The notes: generated by a model not told the origin, from the sequence alone. Numbered from the stretch's first letter, positions 7,124-17,968 are shown. The stretch is DNA of 64,000 bases from Pseudomonadota bacterium (GCA_021799355.1 JAJZAQ010000011.1:1-64000); one strand, 5' to 3'. Numbers and translations: made by a program.

Positions 7124-9196
7124 TCATGGCCGCCAGCTGCGCACTGCCCGGCGCAGCGCCGTCCATTCGACGCGGCGCTGCCCGTCAGGGCCAGCAGGGG
7201 CGTAGCGCCAGCGTTCCAGCCGCAAGAGCAGATCGGCCGCTGCCTGCGCCGCACGCGGTGGCAGCGTGGCCGGTCGGTGGGCGTCGCGCAGCCGTGCGGC
7301 GAGCTGGCGTGGCGCGGTGCCGGCGGTGCTGTCGATGCCGGCGCGGTGCAGTTTGTGCCGCAGTTGGCCGTACACCCGCTGCCACGCATCGGTGCGGCGG
7401 CGCTCGATGGCCAGCAGGCCGCCGAGGACGGCAGTGGCCGCCAGCAGCGCGCCAATCGCCAGCGCCGCCAGGGTTGCGGCGTCGGGCTGGTGCACGCCGA
7501 GCCGGCGCAGCAGATCGTGCTGCCGCTGGCTGCCGTAATTGAGCACCCACTGGTTCCAGGCGTTGTTCAGCGCGTCCCAGCGGTTGCGCAGCTGCAGCAG
7601 CAAGGCGGTATCGCGCGGCCCCAGCGCAGCCAGGCCGAGCAGCGGTTCGCGCGCGGCCAGCGTGGCGCCGCTGCGGTCCACCCGCGACGGATCGACCGCC
7701 GCGGTGGGATCGGCGCGCACCCAACCCTGCTCGGGCAGCCAGTATTCGGCCCAGGCGTGGGCGTCGCTCTGCCGCACCACCCAGGTGCCATCGACCGGGT
7801 TGTACCGTCCGCCCTGGTAGCCGGTGACGATGCGCGCGGGAATGCCCGCGGCGCGCATGACGACGACGAAAGCCTGTGCATAGTGCTCGCAGAACCCGGC
7901 GCGGCGGTCGAACAAAAACGTATCGACGCCATCGCGCTGCCCGTAAGTGCCGGGATCGAGGGTGTAGCGGAACGGCTGGGTGCGAAACATGTGCAGCAGC
8001 GCCTGCGCGACGAACGCGCCACCCTGACCCGCGGCGCGTGCCTGCGCCGCCAGCTCGCGACCGAGGGCGACGCTGCGCGGGTCATACCCGGCGGGCAGCG
8101 CCTCGTCGGCGCGCAGCGCGGCGTTCATGCGCTGCGGCCCGTAGCGGAACTGCGGCGAGGACTCCACGGTGTAGCGCGCCAGATGATCCAGCGGCCGGCC
8201 GACGACCAGCTGCAGGTCGGGCAGCCATTGCACCAGGTAGCCGTCGATTTTCGGTGCCGCCGCCGGGGCGTCCAGCGCGAAGACGAAGGTCTGCTGCGTT
8301 GGCTGCAGCGTCACGGTGTAGCGCACCGGCGGCGCGGTGAGCTGCAAGTCCGGCGGCGGGGTGGGGCTGGCGCGTTCGCGCTGCCGCGGGTCGGCGCGCC
8401 ACACGCCGTCGTCGAAGCGGCTGAGCACCGGGCCGCGCCAGTACAGCAGACGGTCGGGAGGTCGCGGGCCGTCGAATACCACGCGAAACACCACCGAATC
8501 GTCACGCGCCAGTTGCGCGATCTGCCCCGGCGACATGCTGGACGACAAGCCGCTGACGGCCTGTGTGCTGCTCTGCGGCAGCGCCCACAGCGGCGCGGAA
8601 AAGCGCGGAAACACGACGAACAGCACGACCATCGCCGGGGTGCCCAGCGCCATCATGCGCAGCGCGGTGACGAGCAGCTGCCTGAGCGGCGGGCGACCGG
8701 CGGGCAGATTGGCGTTGATCAGCGCGGCGAGCATCCCCCACGTGGCCAGCAGCATGAGCAGCGCCGTGCCCAGCGACTGGGAAAACAGAAAATTCGCCGC
8801 GATGGTGAAAAAACCGAGGAAAAACAGCACATAGGTGTCGCGCCGGGAGCGTGTTTCCAGCGCCTTGAGGCCAAACAGCACGCACAGCAGCGTCACCCCG
8901 GCGTCGCGCCCGACGACGGTATGAAAGCTCCACAGCGTCAGCGCCAGCGCCCCCAGCAGCACCAGCACCAGCACGGCGCGCCGCGGCAACGGCGCGCCAC
9001 GCCAGGCCAGCAGCGCGCGCCAGCCCAGCAGCGCCAGCACCAGCACGGCGCTCCATGCCGGCAAAGCCGGCAGCAGCGGCAGCATGAGCAGCAGCGCCAC
9101 GCCCAGCAGAAACAGGGTGTCGCGCGCATCGCGCGGCAACTCGCTGGCGCGCCGTATCCAGCGGCCCAGACGGTGAGGCGGGACGACGGCGGTCAC
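7124..9196 (-). CDS. tgpA: TgpA-like membrane transglutaminase
   Basis: A 690-residue membrane protein of the DUF3488/transglutaminase-like/DUF4129 type. About six N-terminal hydrophobic helices are followed by a periplasmic transglutaminase core. The Cys (DRRAGFCEHYAQAF), the His in DAHAWAEYW and an Asp in RADPTAAVDP form the papain-like triad. Another membrane helix (AALAIGALLAATAVLGGLLA) and a soluble helical tail follow. I start it at the GTG at 9196, which overlaps the DUF58 stop as GTGA; the ORF track runs further upstream into the DUF58 gene. In Pseudomonas the homologue is needed for viability; its substrate is unknown. Confidence 0.9.
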   Translation of the reverse strand: MTAVVPPHRLGRWIRRASELPRDARDTLFLLGVALLLMLPLLPALPAWSAVLVLALLGWRALLAWRGAPLPRRAVLVLVLLGALALTLWSFHTVVGRDAGVTLLCVLFGLKALETRSRRDTYVLFFLGFFTIAANFLFSQSLGTALLMLLATWGMLAALINANLPAGRPPLRQLLVTALRMMALGTPAMVVLFVVFPRFSAPLWALPQSSTQAVSGLSSSMSPGQIAQLARDDSVVFRVVFDGPRPPDRLLYWRGPVLSRFDDGVWRADPRQRERASPTPPPDLQLTAPPVRYTVTLQPTQQTFVFALDAPAAAPKIDGYLVQWLPDLQLVVGRPLDHLARYTVESSPQFRYGPQRMNAALRADEALPAGYDPRSVALGRELAAQARAAGQGGAFVAQALLHMFRTQPFRYTLDPGTYGQRDGVDTFLFDRRAGFCEHYAQAFVVVMRAAGIPARIVTGYQGGRYNPVDGTWVVRQSDAHAWAEYWLPEQGWVRADPTAAVDPSRVDRSGATLAAREPLLGLAALGPRDTALLLQLRNRWDALNNAWNQWVLNYGSQRQHDLLRRLGVHQPDAATLAALAIGALLAATAVLGGLLAIERRRTDAWQRVYGQLRHKLHRAGIDSTAGTAPRQLAARLRDAHRPATLPPRAAQAAADLLLRLERWRYAPAGPDGQRRVEWTALRRAVRSWRP

Positions 9197-10284
9197 GCCG
9201 CCCCCTTGCTGCGCGCCTGCGCGCCGGTGGCAAGCAGCGGCCCGGGATACAGCGCCAGCAGCCGCAGGCAGCGCTGGCGGTGCGCCGCGCCGGTGGCCAC
9301 GGTCACGCGCTGCGCCCCGAGCTGCAGGCCATAGGGCACGCCGGCACGGTCGGCCGCCAGCACCCAGGCGCACAGCCGCGACAGCCGCGCCTCGGTGTCC
9401 AGCCGCGCCGGCAGCGCGGCGAAGTCCAGCCAGAGCTCGGCCTGTGCCAGCGGCTGCGCGCTGTCGCGGCTGGCGAGCTCGTCGCTGTGCGCGAGTTTTT
9501 TCCACAGTACCTGGCGCGGTGGGTCACCGCTGCGGTAAGGGCGCACGCCGTCGGCCTCGCCACCGCCGCGTGCCAGCGCCGGCCCCTTGCCCGGCGTGGG
9601 GCGCGCCGGCGGTAGCGGGGGCGCGGGGTGCTCGGCCGCCGGTAACACCAGCAGTTCGCCGTGCGGCTGCCAGCGGCTCCACGCGGTCCAGACGCCCAGC
9701 GGGTACTGGCTTTCCACGGTCAGCCGCGGCCAGGGCAGCAGGCCGCGCTGCGGTGGGGTCCAGTGCAGCGTGACCTGGGTGTCGCCGCCGCGGGGGCAGT
9801 CGGTCCAGACCCAGTCGCCGACCGGGTGCGGCCGGCCTGGCGCGGCGGGGCGGGCGGCGTCGGGCCGCAGCCCCAGCCCCCAGCGATCGCGCGTGCCAGC
9901 CTGCAGCAGCAGGCTCAGTGCGGCGGTCTGCCCCTGGTGCATCAGGCCGTCGCCTGCGCGTGCGCTGAGCGTCAGCCCGCGCAGATTGTGGTGCGTGACG
10001 TGCATGGCCATCAGCGCGCTGCCGGCGAGCAAAAAAGTCAGCAGATAGCCGAGGTTGAGCTGGTAGTTGATGCTCAGCACCAGTAGCACCAGCACCAGCG
10101 CGGCGAACATCCAGCCAGCTCGGGTGGGCAGGATGTAGACGTTGCGGTGCGTCAGCCGGGTGCTGCTGCCTGCGGGATGGCGCGCCGCCGCCCAGGCGTC
10201 GAAGCGGCGCGCCAGCGCCACGCGCAGCCGGCGGCGCGGCGTCGCTGCCGGGCGGGACGACATCGAATCGGCCGGGGAAGACAT
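9193..10284 (-). CDS. DUF58 domain protein
   Basis: A 363-residue protein with two adjacent hydrophobic helices near residues 55-95 (MFAALVLVLLVLSINYQLNL) followed by a DUF58/vWA-like region containing the family motif GEADGVRPYRSGDPPRQVLWK. DUF58 proteins accompany MoxR ATPases and transglutaminases and are thought to act in envelope protein assembly. The gene overlaps the downstream transglutaminase by four bases, indicating translational coupling. Confidence 0.9.
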   Translation of the reverse strand: MSSPADSMSSRPAATPRRRLRVALARRFDAWAAARHPAGSSTRLTHRNVYILPTRAGWMFAALVLVLLVLSINYQLNLGYLLTFLLAGSALMAMHVTHHNLRGLTLSARAGDGLMHQGQTAALSLLLQAGTRDRWGLGLRPDAARPAAPGRPHPVGDWVWTDCPRGGDTQVTLHWTPPQRGLLPWPRLTVESQYPLGVWTAWSRWQPHGELLVLPAAEHPAPPLPPARPTPGKGPALARGGGEADGVRPYRSGDPPRQVLWKKLAHSDELASRDSAQPLAQAELWLDFAALPARLDTEARLSRLCAWVLAADRAGVPYGLQLGAQRVTVATGAAHRQRCLRLLALYPGPLLATGAQARSKGAA

Positions 10285-10314
10285 GGCGGCGGGACCTGCG
10301 CAGCGTCTGCCGCC

Positions 10315-11238
10315 CTACACCGCGACCTGCTCCAGCAGTGCCTGTGCGGCCTGCAGCGATGCGCTGCGGTTGACCACCGGGCTGTCCACGGTGCGCAGGC
10401 GATGGCCGACGACGGCAGGGAACACCCGTTGCACGTCGTCGGGGATGAGGTAATCGCGCTGCTGCAACAGCGCCCACGCGCGGGCGGCGCGCAGCAGCGC
10501 AAGACCGGCACGCGGGCTCAGACCTTCGGCAAACCAGCGGCCGTTGCGGGTGTGCAGCAGCAGGTCTTGCACGTAGTCGAGTAGGGCGGGCGCGGCATGC
10601 ACGGTCTGCACTTGGCGCTGCAGCTGCAGCAGCGAACCGGCATCGACCAGCGGCTGCAGTTCGGCGATGAGTTCGCGCCGGTCGCGGCCTTCGAGCAGCG
10701 CGCGCTCCGCGGCGCGGCTGGGATAGCCCAGCGAGATGCAGAGCAAGAAGCGGTCGAGCTGCGACTCGGGTAGCGCGTAGGTGCCGAGCTGGTCGAAGGG
10801 GTTTTGCGTGGCGATGACAAAAAACGGAGTGGGCAGCGCGCGCGTCTGGCCGTCGACGCTGACCTGGCGTTCCTCCATCGCTTCGAGCAGCGCGCTCTGC
10901 ACCTTCGGCCCGGCGCGGTTGATTTCATCGGCCAGCAGCACCTGGGCGAACACCGGGCCGGGGTGGAAGATGAATTCGCTGCGGTTGCGGTCGAACACCG
11001 ACACGCCCAGCAGATCGCCGGGCATCAGGTCGGCGGTGAACTGCGCGCGGGCGTAACGCAGCCCGAGCGCAGCGGCTAGGGCGTGCGCCAACGTGGTCTT
11101 GCCCACGCCGGGCAGGTCTTCGATGAGCAGATGGCCGCCTGCCAGCAGGCAGCACACCGCCAGTTCGAGTTGTTCGCGTTTGCCTTCGATGATGGTGTCG
11201 AGCTGATCGATCAGCCGGGGCAGCAGGGCAGGGTTCAC
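10315..11238 (-). CDS. MoxR-family AAA+ ATPase
   Basis: Probable chaperone-like AAA+ ATPase. Walker A is GVGKTT, Walker B is LLADEINRAGPKVQSALLEAMEE, and sensor 1 is FFVIATQNPFDQLGTYALPESQLDRF. First gene of the MoxR-DUF58-transglutaminase operon, with 30 bases before DUF58. The ORF track begins at a TTG (11256). I prefer the GTG at 11238 (VNPALLPRLIDQL), which matches where MoxR proteins usually begin, but neither has a good ribosome-binding site. Confidence 0.92.
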   Translation of the reverse strand: MNPALLPRLIDQLDTIIEGKREQLELAVCCLLAGGHLLIEDLPGVGKTTLAHALAAALGLRYARAQFTADLMPGDLLGVSVFDRNRSEFIFHPGPVFAQVLLADEINRAGPKVQSALLEAMEERQVSVDGQTRALPTPFFVIATQNPFDQLGTYALPESQLDRFLLCISLGYPSRAAERALLEGRDRRELIAELQPLVDAGSLLQLQRQVQTVHAAPALLDYVQDLLLHTRNGRWFAEGLSPRAGLALLRAARAWALLQQRDYLIPDDVQRVFPAVVGHRLRTVDSPVVNRSASLQAAQALLEQVAV

Positions 11239-11330
11239 GGCAGGCCAGGTGGGCAAAAGTGCAGCGCACTATGCTACGTGGGCGGCCCGCTTCGCGTGCG
11301 ACAAGACGACGGGCCGAGGAGACACCCCCC

Positions 11331-12263
11331 ATGACCACCGGCTTTTACACCCACGCCGACTGCACCCTGCACGAAATGGGTGCCGATCACCCGGAGTGCC
11401 CGCAGCGCCTGGCAGCGATCGAAGACCGGCTGATCGCCGCGCAAATCGCCCCCTGGCTGGAGCGCCACGACGACGCCCCGCCTGCCACGCTCGAAGCGCT
11501 GGAGCGGGCGCATTCGGCGCTGTATGTCAGCGGGCTGAGGCAGCGCGGCCACTTCGAGCAGGGCTACGAGTGGATCGACGCGGACACGCTGATGAACCCG
11601 TTTACCTGGCAGGCGGCCATCCGCGCCGCCGGGGTGGCCATCAGCGCCACCGATGCGGTGATCGACGGCCATCTGCAGAATGCGTTTTGCTCCATCCGCC
11701 CGCCCGGCCACCATGCCACGCGGGAGCGGGCGATGGGGTTCTGTTTTCTCGGCAATACCGCCATCGCCGCGCGCCACGCGCTGGACGTGCGCGGTCTGGA
11801 GCGCGTGGCCATCGTCGATTTCGACGTGCACCATGGCAACGGCACCGAAGACATCATCCGCGGCGACGCGCGCGTGCTGATGGTGAGCTTTTTCCAGCAC
11901 CCGTTCTACCCCTACACCCCGATCGAGACCGCCGACAATCTGCTCAATGTGCCGGTTCCGGCCTACACCCGCGGCGACGTCATCCGCCGCATCGTCAGCG
12001 AACAGTGGCTGCCGCGGCTGCGCGCGTTCGCCCCGCAGATGCTGTTCATCAGCGCCGGTTTCGACGCCCACCGCGAAGACGACATGGGGCAGATGGGGCT
12101 GGTCGAAGCCGATTACGCCTGGATCACCCGGCAGCTCGTCGACTTCGCCGCGGTGCAGTGCGAAGGCCGCATCGTCTCCTGTCTGGAAGGCGGATACAAC
12201 CTCAGCGCGCTGGGCCGCAGCGTGGCCGAGCATGTGCGCGTGCTCGCCGGGCTGGACGTCTGA
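11331..12263 (+). CDS. Histone-deacetylase-family hydrolase
   Basis: A 310-residue zinc hydrolase of the arginase/deacetylase fold, class II HDAC-like (acetylpolyamine amidohydrolase and related enzymes). Visible motifs are RPPGHHA (tandem active-site His), DFDVHHGNGT (metal-binding Asp and His), SAGFDAHRED (second metal Asp) and EGGYN near the C-terminus. Bacterial members deacetylate small amides or polyamines; the true substrate is unknown. The start at 11331 follows GAGGAG at about nine bases and gives MTTGFYTHADC, the usual N-terminus. Divergent from moxR, convergent with gabD. Confidence 0.93.
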   Translation: MTTGFYTHADCTLHEMGADHPECPQRLAAIEDRLIAAQIAPWLERHDDAPPATLEALERAHSALYVSGLRQRGHFEQGYEWIDADTLMNPFTWQAAIRAAGVAISATDAVIDGHLQNAFCSIRPPGHHATRERAMGFCFLGNTAIAARHALDVRGLERVAIVDFDVHHGNGTEDIIRGDARVLMVSFFQHPFYPYTPIETADNLLNVPVPAYTRGDVIRRIVSEQWLPRLRAFAPQMLFISAGFDAHREDDMGQMGLVEADYAWITRQLVDFAAVQCEGRIVSCLEGGYNLSALGRSVAEHVRVLAGLDV

Positions 12264-12281
12264 GGCCGCCCGCCCCGGTGG

Positions 12282-13775
12282 TCATTTGTGCAGATCGCCC
12301 AGGCAGAGGTATTTCATTTCGACGTATTCGTCGATGCCGTGGCGCGAGCCTTCGCGCCCCAGCCCCGACTGCTTGACCCCGCCGAACGGCGCGACCTCGT
12401 TGGACATCAGCCCGGTGTTGATGCCGACCATGCCGTATTCCAGCGCCTCGGCGACGCGGAAAATGCGGCCGACGTCGCGGCTGTAGAAATACGAGGCCAG
12501 GCCGAACTCGGTGGCGTTGGCCGCGGCGATGGCCTCCGCTTCGGTCTTGAAGCGGAACACCGGCGCCACCGGGCCGAAGGTTTCTTCTCGCGCGCACAGC
12601 ATGTCGGCGGTGACGTCGGCGAGCACCGTGGCCTGGTAGAAGCGCCCGGCGTAGGGCCCGGATTCGACCCGCTTGCCGCCGACCACCATGCGTGCGCCTT
12701 TGGACAGCGCATCGCTGATGTGGCGCTCGACCTTGGTCAGCGCCTGATCGTCGATCAGCGGGCCGAGGTTGACGCCTTCATCGAAGCCGTCGCCCACCTT
12801 CAGGCTGCCCACGGCCTGCGCCAGCTTGGTGACGAAGGCGTCGTAGATGCCGTCCTGCACGTAGAGGCGGTTGGCGCAGACGCAGGTCTGGCCGGCGTTG
12901 CGGTATTTGCTCGCCATCGCGCCTTCGACCGCGGCATCGACGTCGGCATCGTCGAACACGATGAACGGCGCGTTGCCGCCGAGTTCCAGCGACAGTTTTT
13001 TGATGGTCGGCGCCGACTGCGCCATCAGGATGCGGCCGACCTCGGTGCTGCCGGTGAACGACAGATGCCGCACCACCGGCGAGGCGCACAGCAACTTGCC
13101 GATGGCGATCGACCCGTCGGCATCTGCTGTGAGCACATTGAGCACGCCGCGCGGCATGCCGGCGCGGTGCGCGAGCTCGGCGGCGGCCAGCGCGGTCAGC
13201 GGTGTCTGCTCCGCCGGCTTGATCACCACCGGGCAGCCGGCGGCCAGCGCCGGCGCGACCTTGCGGGTGATCATCGCCAGCGGAAAGTTCCACGGCGTGA
13301 TCGCCGCGCACACGCCCACTGGCTGGCGCAGCACCAGCAGCCGCTTGGTCGCGTCCGGGCTGGGGATGGTCTCGCCGTAAACGCGCTTGGCTTCCTCGGC
13401 GAACCACTCGACAAAGCTCGCGCCGTACATCACTTCGCCCTTGGCCTCGGCCAGCGGCTTGCCCTGCTCGGCGGTCATCAGCCGCGCCAGATCGTCGGCG
13501 TTGGCCACCAGCAGGTCGAACCACTTGCGCAGGATGGCTGCGCGCTGCTTGGCGGTGAGCGCGCGCCACGCCGGCCAGGCGGCGTCGGCGGCGTCGATCG
13601 CCAGTTGCGCGTGCATCGGCTCGAGCGCCGGCACCTGCGCCAGTTCGGCATTGGTCGCCGGGTCGGTGACGGCAAAGCGCCGTGCCGAGTCGATCCACTG
13701 GCCGTCGATATAGGCTTGGGTTTTGAACAGGGAAGGGTCTTTGAGCAGCGATAGCGGGTTGGTGGGCCGGTTCAT
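12282..13775 (-). CDS. gabD: NAD(P)+-dependent succinate-semialdehyde dehydrogenase
   Basis: A 497-residue aldehyde dehydrogenase that would oxidise succinate semialdehyde to succinate. The signatures are PWNFPLAMITRKVAPALAAG (cofactor cleft), FTGSTEVGR, LELGGNAPFIVFDDADVD (general-base Glu) and GQTCVCANRLYVQ (catalytic Cys). The YGETIPSP and KQSGLGREGSRHGIDEYVE segments are typical of the GabD group. The ATG at 13775 has CGGAG six bases upstream. It is divergent from alaS across 154 bases in which I see no clear operator. No GABA transaminase gene is nearby. Confidence 0.93.
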   Translation of the reverse strand: MNRPTNPLSLLKDPSLFKTQAYIDGQWIDSARRFAVTDPATNAELAQVPALEPMHAQLAIDAADAAWPAWRALTAKQRAAILRKWFDLLVANADDLARLMTAEQGKPLAEAKGEVMYGASFVEWFAEEAKRVYGETIPSPDATKRLLVLRQPVGVCAAITPWNFPLAMITRKVAPALAAGCPVVIKPAEQTPLTALAAAELAHRAGMPRGVLNVLTADADGSIAIGKLLCASPVVRHLSFTGSTEVGRILMAQSAPTIKKLSLELGGNAPFIVFDDADVDAAVEGAMASKYRNAGQTCVCANRLYVQDGIYDAFVTKLAQAVGSLKVGDGFDEGVNLGPLIDDQALTKVERHISDALSKGARMVVGGKRVESGPYAGRFYQATVLADVTADMLCAREETFGPVAPVFRFKTEAEAIAAANATEFGLASYFYSRDVGRIFRVAEALEYGMVGINTGLMSNEVAPFGGVKQSGLGREGSRHGIDEYVEMKYLCLGDLHK

Positions 13776-13929
13776 GGCAACTCCGGTTGGCGGGGAGGGG
13801 CCGCCTTTCGCCGCTGACCCGCGGCAAACGGGCAGCGAAGACGAGGCGGCAAGCCCTAAAATCTAATCTTCCGCATCGCCACGCGCCAGAGCCATTTGGC
13901 CTGCCGCGCCGCAGCCACTGAACCGCTCC

Positions 13930-16683
13930 ATGAACGTCTCCGACATCCGCGAAAAGTTTCTCGCCTTTTTCGAATCCAAGGGCTCGACCCGCGTGCCCTC
14001 GTCGTCGCTGGTGCCGGGCAACGACCCGACGCTGCTGTTCACCAACTCGGGCATGGTGCAGTTCAAGGACGTGTTCCTCGGCCAGGACGTGCGCCCGTAC
14101 AAGCGCGCCACCACCGCGCAGCGCTGCGTGCGTGCCGGCGGCAAGCACAACGACCTGGAAAACGTCGGCTACACCGCGCGGCACCACACCTTTTTCGAAA
14201 TGCTGGGCAACTTCAGCTTCGGCGACTATTTCAAGCGCGACGCCATTGCCTATGCCTGGGAGCTGCTGACCACCGTCTACAAGCTGCCGGCGGACAAGCT
14301 CTGGGTCACGGTGTACGCCGAGGATGACGAGGCGTATGACATCTGGGCCAAGGAAGTCGGCGTGCCGGCCGAGCGCATCATCCGCATCGGCGACAACAAG
14401 GGCGCGCGCTACGCGTCCGACAACTTCTGGCAGATGGCCGACACCGGCCCGTGCGGGCCGTGCAGCGAAATTTTTTACGACCACGGCCCCGAAGTCTGGG
14501 GCGGCCCGCCCGGTTCGCCGGAGGAAGACGGCGACCGCTACATCGAGATCTGGAACCTGGTGTTCATGCAGTTCGAGCGCTACGCCGCGGGCGAGGAGCG
14601 CTTCGACCGCGAAGACCAGGCCAAGGCGCGCAAGCAGGCGGTCGAGGCCGAAGGCGGCATCGGCGTGGTGAGCAAGGACGGCACCGGGTACAAGCTCGCC
14701 ATCTTCCGCCAGAAGCCGCTGCCCAAGCCTTGCGTCGACACCGGCATGGGGCTGGAGCGCATCGCCGCGGTGCTGCAGCATGTGCACAGCAATTACGACA
14801 TCGACCTGTTCCAGGCCTTGATCCGCGCCGCGGCGCGCGAAACCGGGGCGCAGGACTTGGCGCATGCCTCGCTCAAGGTCATCGCCGACCACATCCGCGC
14901 CTGCAGCTTTTTGATCGTCGATGGGGTGATTCCGGGCAACGAAGGCCGCGGCTACGTGCTGCGCCGCATCGTGCGCCGCGCCATCCGCCACGGCTACAAG
15001 CTCGGCGTGCGCCAGCCGTTTTTCTACAAGCTCGTGCCCGATCTGGTGCTGCAGATGGGCGCGGCGTATCCCGAGCTGCGCGAAGCCGCGCACCGTGTGG
15101 CCGACGTGCTGCAGGCCGAGGAGGCGCGGTTTTTCGAGACCCTCGACAACGGCATGGCCGTGCTCGACGCCGAACTGTCCGCATTGCGTGCCGCCGGCAG
15201 CAATCTGTTGCCCGGAGAGTTGGCGTTCAAGCTGCACGACACCTTCGGCTTTCCGCTCGACCTCACGCAGGACGTGTGCCGCGAACATGGGGTGAAGGTC
15301 GACGAAGCCGCGTTCGATGCGGCGATGGCGCGGCAGCGCGAACAGGCGCGGGCCGCAGGCAAGTTCAAAATGCAGGCCGCGCTCGATTACGCCGGAGACA
15401 AAACCCGCTTCGAGGGCTACGAGCACCTGCTGGTCAAAGAGGCGAAGGTGCTCGCGCTGTACAAGGACGGCACCGCGGTGCCCGAGCTGCGCGAAGGCGA
15501 TGCCGGCGTGGTGGTGCTCGACCGCACGCCGTTCTACGCCGAGTCGGGCGGCCAGGTCGGCGACGCCGGGGTGCTGTTCGAAGGCGACTCCTGCGGCCTA
15601 CGCTTTGTCGTGCACGACACGCAAAAAATCCAGGCCGAGGTGTTCGGCCACCACGGGGTGCTGCAGTCCGGGCGGCTGAAGGTTGGCGAAATCGTCGCGG
15701 CGCAGGTCGACGGCGAGCGCCGCGCGGCGATCCGCCGCAACCACAGCGTCACCCACCTGATGCACAAGGCGCTGCGCGTGGTGCTCGGCGACCACGTGCA
15801 GCAGAAGGGCTCGCTGGTCGACGCGGACAAGACGCGCTTCGACTTCGCCCATGACGCGCCGCTGAGCGACGACGAAATCGCCCGCGTCGAGCGCCTGGTC
15901 AACGAGGAAATCCTTGCCAATACCGCAACGCAGGCGCGGGTCATGCCGATCGACGAAGCCAAACAGCTCGGCGCGATGATGCTGTTCGGCGAGAAATATG
16001 GCGACACCGTGCGGGTGCTGGACATCGGCAGTTCGCGCGAGCTGTGCGGCGGTACGCATGTGGCGCGCACCGGGGACATCGGGCTGTTCAAAATCGTGTT
16101 CGAAGGCGGGGTGGCCGCGGGTATCCGCCGCGTCGAGGCCGTGACCGGGCTGAATGCGCTGGCGTATGTGCAGAAGCAGGCGGCGCTGGTCGAGCGTGTG
16201 GCCCACACCCTCAAGGCGCCGGCCGAGGAGGCCGCGGACAAAATCGAACAGTTGCTCGAACAGCAGCGGCTGCTCGAAAAAGACCTCGCCCAATTGAAGG
16301 CGCAGCAGGCCGCCGCGCAGGGCGACGCGCTGGTCGCCAAGGCCACGCCGATCGGCAACACCCCGGTGCTGCTGGCGCGGCTCGACGGGCTGGACGCCAA
16401 GGGCTTGCGCGAAGCGGTCGACCGCATCAAGTTCAAGCTCGGCAGCGGGGTGGTGCTGCTGGCCGCGCGCGACGGCGACAAGGTGCAACTGGCCGCCGGC
16501 GTGACCGCCGACCGCGTGGGCCAGATCAAGGCCGGTGACTTGGTCAGCGCCGCGGCGCAGGCCGTGGGCGGCAAGGGTGGCGGACGGCCGGACTTTGCGA
16601 TGGCCGGCGGCAGCCAGCCCGAGCGCATCGACGCCGCGCTGGCGCAGGCGCGCAGCCTGCTGCAGCAGCGGCTGGGCGCGTAA
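13930..16683 (+). CDS. alaS: Alanyl-tRNA synthetase
   Basis: Class II synthetase that charges tRNA-Ala, 917 residues against 876 in E. coli. The catalytic domain starts with [20 protein letters not shown] and includes the motif-2 region. The editing domain has [12 protein letters not shown] and CGGTH (zinc-type Cys/His). A C-terminal coiled coil and C-Ala domain follow ([15 protein letters not shown]). The extra length is mostly one insertion between FMQF and PLPKP: 47 residues where E. coli has about nine. The frame is intact. coaBC follows after 26 bases. Confidence 0.97.
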   Translation: MNVSDIREKFLAFFESKGSTRVPSSSLVPGNDPTLLFTNSGMVQFKDVFLGQDVRPYKRATTAQRCVRAGGKHNDLENVGYTARHHTFFEMLGNFSFGDYFKRDAIAYAWELLTTVYKLPADKLWVTVYAEDDEAYDIWAKEVGVPAERIIRIGDNKGARYASDNFWQMADTGPCGPCSEIFYDHGPEVWGGPPGSPEEDGDRYIEIWNLVFMQFERYAAGEERFDREDQAKARKQAVEAEGGIGVVSKDGTGYKLAIFRQKPLPKPCVDTGMGLERIAAVLQHVHSNYDIDLFQALIRAAARETGAQDLAHASLKVIADHIRACSFLIVDGVIPGNEGRGYVLRRIVRRAIRHGYKLGVRQPFFYKLVPDLVLQMGAAYPELREAAHRVADVLQAEEARFFETLDNGMAVLDAELSALRAAGSNLLPGELAFKLHDTFGFPLDLTQDVCREHGVKVDEAAFDAAMARQREQARAAGKFKMQAALDYAGDKTRFEGYEHLLVKEAKVLALYKDGTAVPELREGDAGVVVLDRTPFYAESGGQVGDAGVLFEGDSCGLRFVVHDTQKIQAEVFGHHGVLQSGRLKVGEIVAAQVDGERRAAIRRNHSVTHLMHKALRVVLGDHVQQKGSLVDADKTRFDFAHDAPLSDDEIARVERLVNEEILANTATQARVMPIDEAKQLGAMMLFGEKYGDTVRVLDIGSSRELCGGTHVARTGDIGLFKIVFEGGVAAGIRRVEAVTGLNALAYVQKQAALVERVAHTLKAPAEEAADKIEQLLEQQRLLEKDLAQLKAQQAAAQGDALVAKATPIGNTPVLLARLDGLDAKGLREAVDRIKFKLGSGVVLLAARDGDKVQLAAGVTADRVGQIKAGDLVSAAAQAVGGKGGGRPDFAMAGGSQPERIDAALAQARSLLQQRLGA

Positions 16684-16709
16684 GCCGCTGCTGCAGCAGG
16701 ATCGCGACT

Positions 16710-17930
16710 GTGGACTTGAACGGGCGCTCCATTCTGCTGGCCGTCAGCGGCGGGGTGGCGGCGTACAAGGCCGCCGAACTGTGCCGGCTGCTGGTCAAGG
16801 AGGGCGCCAGCGTGCAGGTGGTGCTCACCGCGGCGGCGGCACGTTTCGTCGGCGCGGCCACCTTCCAAGCGCTGTCCGGCCGCCCGGTGGTGACCGACCT
16901 GTGGGAGTCGCCGGTGGCCGACGGCATGCCGCACATCGGCCTCACCCGCGCGGCCGATCTCATCGTCGTCGCCCCGGCGACGGCCGACGTGCTGGGCAAG
17001 GCGGCGAACGGCATCGCCGACGATCTGCTGTCCACGCTGTTGCTGGCATCGAACAAGCCGGTGCTGTTCGCCCCGGCGATGAACCGCGAAATGTGGGCGC
17101 ATCCGGCCACGCAACGCAACGTCGCGCGGCTGCGCGAGGACGGCGCGCTGATCAGCGGCCCGGCTGCCGGCGAGCAGGCGTGCGGCGAGGTCGGCGAAGG
17201 CCGGCTGGTCGAGCCGGAGGATTTGCTGCAAGACATCGTCGCTGCGCTGCAGCCCAAGGTGCTGGCCGGCCGGCGGGTGCTGGTCACCGCCGGGCCGACG
17301 TTCGAGCCGATCGACCCGGTGCGCGGGCTGACCAACCGCTCCAGCGGCAAAATGGGCTACGCGGTTGCGCGCGCGGCGCGCGAAGCCGGCGCGCAGGTGG
17401 TGCTGGTCAGCGGCCCGACCGCGTTGGCTACGCCGCACGGTGTGCAGCGCGTGGACGTCGAAACCGCGCAGCAAATGTTTGATGCGGTGATGGCGCATAT
17501 CGCGCAGAGCGACGTGTTCGTTGCCGTCGCTGCGGTGGCCGACTGGAGGCCAGCGCAGACGTTGCCGCACAAGCTCAAAAAGCAAGAGGGGCAGCACGCA
17601 CCGGCGCTGGAACTCGCGCCCAACCCGGACATTCTCGCCAGCGTCGCGGCGCTGCCGGACGCGCCGTTCTGCGTCGGTTTCGCTGCAGAGAGCGACAAGC
17701 TGATCGAACACGCCGCGGCCAAGCGTGCGCGCAAGGGTGTGCCGCTGCTGCTGGCCAACCTCGGCCCGCAGACGTTTGGCCGCGACGACAACGCGCTGGA
17801 ACTGTTCGACTCCAGCGGTCACCGCCCGCTCGGCCGCGGCAGCAAAATCGACCTCGCGCGCCGCTTGATCGCCGAAATCGCCGCGCGGCTTCCGGCTAGC
17901 CCCGCGGGCGACGGCGGGTCGACAGGCTGA
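16710..17930 (+). CDS. coaBC: Bifunctional phosphopantothenoylcysteine decarboxylase / phosphopantothenate-cysteine ligase
   Basis: Two consecutive steps of coenzyme A synthesis in one 406-residue polypeptide. The N-terminal CoaC flavoprotein half has [21 protein letters not shown] with the catalytic His, APAMNREMW and the Cys in [12 protein letters not shown]. The C-terminal CoaB half has [24 protein letters not shown] and KLKKQ with the CTP-site lysine. It starts with GTG at 16710. dut follows 38 bases later; dfp next to dut is a conserved arrangement. Confidence 0.96.
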   Translation: MDLNGRSILLAVSGGVAAYKAAELCRLLVKEGASVQVVLTAAAARFVGAATFQALSGRPVVTDLWESPVADGMPHIGLTRAADLIVVAPATADVLGKAANGIADDLLSTLLLASNKPVLFAPAMNREMWAHPATQRNVARLREDGALISGPAAGEQACGEVGEGRLVEPEDLLQDIVAALQPKVLAGRRVLVTAGPTFEPIDPVRGLTNRSSGKMGYAVARAAREAGAQVVLVSGPTALATPHGVQRVDVETAQQMFDAVMAHIAQSDVFVAVAAVADWRPAQTLPHKLKKQEGQHAPALELAPNPDILASVAALPDAPFCVGFAAESDKLIEHAAAKRARKGVPLLLANLGPQTFGRDDNALELFDSSGHRPLGRGSKIDLARRLIAEIAARLPASPAGDGGSTG

Positions 17931-17968
17931 ACGGGCGGCGCTCCATTCCTTTTTCATTTCTTCTGCTC

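Noticed and set aside
12778-15426. An 882-residue minus-strand ORF opposite alaS
   Set aside because: Antisense shadow of alaS running into an out-of-frame part of gabD; no recognisable domain.
15534-17957. An 807-residue minus-strand ORF opposite alaS and coaBC
   Set aside because: Shadow frame with low-complexity Ser/Arg composition; both genes beneath it are certain.
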